The notes below the pieces were generated by a model that saw only the letters and a list, made by a program, of their open reading frames with translations, had not been told where the DNA came from and made no database searches. The position numbers and the translations under genes are program-made. 7,673 bases of DNA from Planctomycetota bacterium (GTDB lineage Bacteria > Planctomycetota > UBA1135 > GCA-002686595), in NCBI GenBank assembly GCA_028823185.1, contig JAPKBY010000073.1, forward strand, positions 1-7,673, written 5' to 3'. Each line of letters opens with the position of its first letter. The first letter of the stretch is position 1. This document shows positions 6,072-7,673 of the stretch, piece after piece.

Positions 6072-6926
6072 GTGAGCGACACTCCTTCCGCACCCACCAA
6101 GCGACTGCGCGTCGGCACCGTCCCCTATCTCGTCGCGCGCCCTCTCGACCTAGGCCTTGAAAATGAGCCCGGGATAGAGCTCACGCGCGCCGTCCCTGCA
6201 GAGCTCGTCGCATCCCTCCGATCAGGTGAGCTCGATGTCGCCCTCGTCAGCTCCATCGAGCTCTTCAGGCAGCCGGGTTACTCCTATCTCCCTGACCTCG
6301 CTGTCGCTGCCTTCGGACACATCTCCAGCGTCCTCCTGTTTCACCATTGCCCTCTAAAAGAGCTGCGCAGCGTCGCGCTTGATCCTGCGAGCCGCGCTGC
6401 CCGAGCGCTGCTACAGATCGTCTTGAACGAGCGTGGCATCAACCCAGAGTGGGTGGATGTTCCCAGCGGAGAAGATCCGCGCGAAGCCGGCTGCGACGGC
6501 TGGCTCCGCATCGGAGATATCGCGCTGAAAGAGTGCGTCGACCCCACAACCCCCGAAGCCTTCTGCCCCTCTGCAGCATGGCGTGATCTGACCGGCCTCC
6601 CCTTCCCCTACGCGGTCTGGATCGTGCGGCAAGGCGTCGACATCACCCCACACCTTGACGCCTTCTCTCGCGCTCGATCGCGCGGTGCGAGCTCAATCAC
6701 ACAGCTCGTTGAGATGGGTGCGAAGGCTTGGGGGTTAGCGCCCGAGTTTGTCCACACCTACCTCGCCCAAGAGAGCCGCTATCAGCTAGGAGCTGAGCTG
6801 CCCCTCGCGTTGAGAGAGCTACGTGACCGGGCAGCAAAGATCGGTCTCTGCGAGCTAGGGCACGATCCCAGCCCCATCGAAGCCAGGAATATGCTGCCAA
6901 ATGGCGCACAGGAGATGTCCAAATGA
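6072..6926 (+). CDS. mqnA: MqnA-like chorismate dehydratase (futalosine menaquinone pathway)
   Basis: Expected to convert chorismate to 3-enolpyruvylbenzoate, the first step of futalosine-dependent menaquinone synthesis, in the cytoplasm. Family blocks, numbered from GTG 6072, are RVGTVPYLVARPLD (13-26), the P-A-L-V-x-x-L-R-x-GELDVALVSSIE region ending near 63, GWLRIGDIALK (143-153) and DLTGLPFPYAVW (172-183). This is the two-lobed periplasmic-binding-like fold of the MqnA/MqnD family; the blocks fit MqnA better. The signature usually read as YLNA or YLNS is YLVA here (V21), so a residue normally Asn and near the active site is changed. Start: the frame is open back to a TTG at 6003, but that would translate the hairpin at 6007-6053, so GTG 6072 (284 residues, normal length) is preferred; the Shine-Dalgarno is weak. 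The stop overlaps the next gene's start as ATGA. No other mqn gene is in the window, as is common when the pathway is scattered. Confidence 0.85.
   Translation: MSDTPSAPTKRLRVGTVPYLVARPLDLGLENEPGIELTRAVPAELVASLRSGELDVALVSSIELFRQPGYSYLPDLAVAAFGHISSVLLFHHCPLKELRSVALDPASRAARALLQIVLNERGINPEWVDVPSGEDPREAGCDGWLRIGDIALKECVDPTTPEAFCPSAAWRDLTGLPFPYAVWIVRQGVDITPHLDAFSRARSRGASSITQLVEMGAKAWGLAPEFVHTYLAQESRYQLGAELPLALRELRDRAAKIGLCELGHDPSPIEARNMLPNGAQEMSK
6911..6914 (+). promoter_or_regulatory. Shine-Dalgarno for the zinc-ribbon membrane protein
   Basis: GGAG, preceded by A, lies inside the end of mqnA, 8 nt before the ATG at 6923. It is one of the best ribosome binding sites in the window and supports the overlapping small gene as real. 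Confidence 0.55.
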
Positions 6927-7111
6927 GCCCCCGCCTACTCCTCGTCGACGACTGCCCCCACTGCAGGGAGAAGCTCCCAGAGCGGGGCCTGCGCACCTGC
7001 CCGGTCTGCGGCGGGTCTCTACAGCAGCGATACCTCCGTGCGGGCTGCCTCTCCTCGAGCCCTGTCCTCCTCGTTTTCGCCTTAGCCGCAGCTTGGCTGC
7101 TCTCCATCTAA
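6923..7111 (+). CDS. Small zinc-ribbon protein with C-terminal membrane anchor
   Basis: A 62-residue protein not recognised as a named family. Its N-terminal half has two Cys pairs, CPHC (C11, C14) and CPVCGG (C26, C29), spaced as a rubredoxin-like zinc ribbon that should bind one Zn. Residues 46-61 (SPVLLVFALAAAWLLS) form a single hydrophobic helix, so the ribbon is probably tail-anchored in the inner membrane facing the cytoplasm. The ATG overlaps the mqnA TGA as ATGA and has a good AGGAG 8 nt upstream, so translation is likely coupled to mqnA. Its role is unknown. The position suggests cotranscription with mqnA, but nothing in the sequence ties it to quinone chemistry. The paired Cys motifs, ribosome binding site and tight overlap make a chance ORF unlikely. 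Confidence 0.72.
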   Translation: MSPRLLLVDDCPHCREKLPERGLRTCPVCGGSLQQRYLRAGCLSSSPVLLVFALAAAWLLSI

Positions 7112-7236
7112 AGACGCAGACCTCGCTCCGTCATTGAACCGCATCTCTTTCCCCGTTTAGATGGTGCCCACTAGATAACTCTCGGCAGAGAAACGAGACG
7201 AATCCACTCAGCCAGAGACCCAACTCTCCACACTCC
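7112..7236. promoter_or_regulatory. Intergenic region upstream of top6B
   Basis: These 125 bp lie between the zinc-ribbon gene and top6B on the same strand. TTGAAC at 7134-7139 is a fair -35-like hexamer, but the -10 positions at 17-18 bp spacing (TTAGAT or TAGATG) match the consensus at only three of six bases. No terminator hairpin and no Shine-Dalgarno before 7237 were seen. A promoter for top6B here is plausible but not shown. Confidence 0.25.
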
Positions 7237-7673
7237 ATGACCAACACCCTGTTCGAAGACAACAACCAGACTGGGAAGGCGGGCTCCAAGAAGAAGTCCA
7301 AGAGCAAGGGCTCCGAGCCCAAAGCCAAGCCTGCTCGAAGGAAGAGCGCCGAGTCCATGGCTGCCAAGCAGCGCGACATCTCTGTGAGCGAGTTCTTCAG
7401 CAAGAACCGTCACCTCCTAGGCTTTGACTCTCCGCTAAAGGCGCTCCTCACCACGGTCAAGGAGGCCGTCGACAACTCGCTCGACGCCTGCGAAGAGGGC
7501 GGCATCCTGCCTGAGATCGCCGTAGAGATCGACCAAACCAGCGAAAAGACCTTCCGGATCTCAATCGAAGACAACGGTCCCGGGATCGTCGACACTCAGA
7601 TTGGCAAGATATTCGGGAAGCTCCTCTATGGCTCTAAGTTCCACAAGCTCTCTCAGAGCCGCGGACAGCAAGG
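7237..7673 (+). CDS. top6B: DNA topoisomerase VI subunit B, N-terminal part (runs off the right window edge)
   Basis: ATPase subunit of a type IIB topoisomerase, which with subunit A (Spo11-like) passes one DNA duplex through another. The 145 visible codons contain the start of the GHKL ATPase (Bergerat) fold: SVSEFFSKNRHLLGFDSP (49-66), motif N1 KEAVDNSLDA (75-84, with catalytic-base E76 and Mg-binding N80), motif N2 DNGPGI (112-117), then FGKLLYGSKFH (126-136), and the beginning of the Gly-rich lid SRGQQG at the window end. The lid reads like euryarchaeal Top6B rather than GyrB, HtpG or MutL. Residues 1-40 are an extra hydrophilic tail rich in Lys, Ser and Ala. M41 (7357) starts at the place where archaeal proteins begin and is an alternative start. 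Neither start has a Shine-Dalgarno. Subunit A is expected downstream but is outside the window. Confidence 0.9.
   Translation, partial: MTNTLFEDNNQTGKAGSKKKSKSKGSEPKAKPARRKSAESMAAKQRDISVSEFFSKNRHLLGFDSPLKALLTTVKEAVDNSLDACEEGGILPEIAVEIDQTSEKTFRISIEDNGPGIVDTQIGKIFGKLLYGSKFHKLSQSRGQQ

Noticed and set aside
6697..7107. 136-codon open frame on the minus strand across the mqnA end and the zinc-ribbon gene
   Set aside because: The product is Arg/Ser-rich without recognisable motifs and runs antisense to two supported genes.
7134..7163. Sigma-70-like promoter before top6B
   Set aside because: The -35 TTGAAC is fair, but the possible -10 hexamers match the consensus at only three of six positions, so it is not called as a promoter feature.
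7131..7413. Two minus-strand open frames over the top6B start
   Set aside because: The top6B frame carries clear GHKL ATPase motifs, so the antisense frames are shadows; their Leu-rich products mirror the Lys-rich tail.
1..7673. Defence island, mobile element or CRISPR array
   Set aside because: No direct-repeat arrays, transposase, integrase, toxin-antitoxin or nuclease motifs were seen; gene content is housekeeping and envelope type.

Overview
The window is a compactly coded, GC-rich bacterial chromosome segment. It holds eight supportable protein genes; the first and last are cut by the window edges. I see no rRNA, tRNA, CRISPR array, insertion sequence or phage gene. Two predicted lipoproteins, one of them LpoB-like, point to a diderm bacterium. 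A MqnA homologue points to menaquinone made by the futalosine route. The last gene is the start of a DNA topoisomerase VI B subunit, an enzyme typical of archaea and plants that occurs only sporadically in bacteria. Together these fit a Planctomycetota-like or similar environmental diderm lineage, but that assignment is a low-confidence inference.

Layout: (1) 1-341, minus strand: N-terminal part of an unrecognised, probably secreted protein. (2) 342-486: divergent intergenic region containing a 12-bp perfect palindrome. (3) 487-2154, plus: secreted M1-family zinc aminopeptidase. Its stop codon overlaps that of the convergent gene in the tetranucleotide CTAG. (4) 2151-3755, minus: a two-gene operon of RNA-modification-type enzymes, an RlmI-like SAM methyltransferase followed 3 bp later by an RluA-family pseudouridine synthase. 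(5) 3756-3864: second divergent intergenic region, with another 12-bp palindrome and a possible 21-codon leader ORF. (6) 3865-5971, plus: a COG3014-type TPR-like envelope protein and an LpoB-like lipoprotein, a pairing known from other Gram-negative genomes. (7) 5972-6071: intergenic region with a strong GC-rich hairpin. (8) 6072-7111, plus: mqnA translationally overlapping (ATGA) a small zinc-ribbon membrane protein. (9) 7237 to the end, plus: top6B N-terminus.

The genes do not form one pathway. They read as housekeeping and envelope modules packed side by side: extracellular peptide breakdown, RNA modification, peptidoglycan or outer-membrane lipoproteins, quinone synthesis and DNA topology. 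The points most worth a second look are the bacterial Topo VI B with a Lys-rich N-terminal tail, the Val in place of the usual Asn in the MqnA signature, the COG3014/LpoB pair, and the zinc-ribbon membrane protein coupled to mqnA. I did not find a convincing wholly new system.
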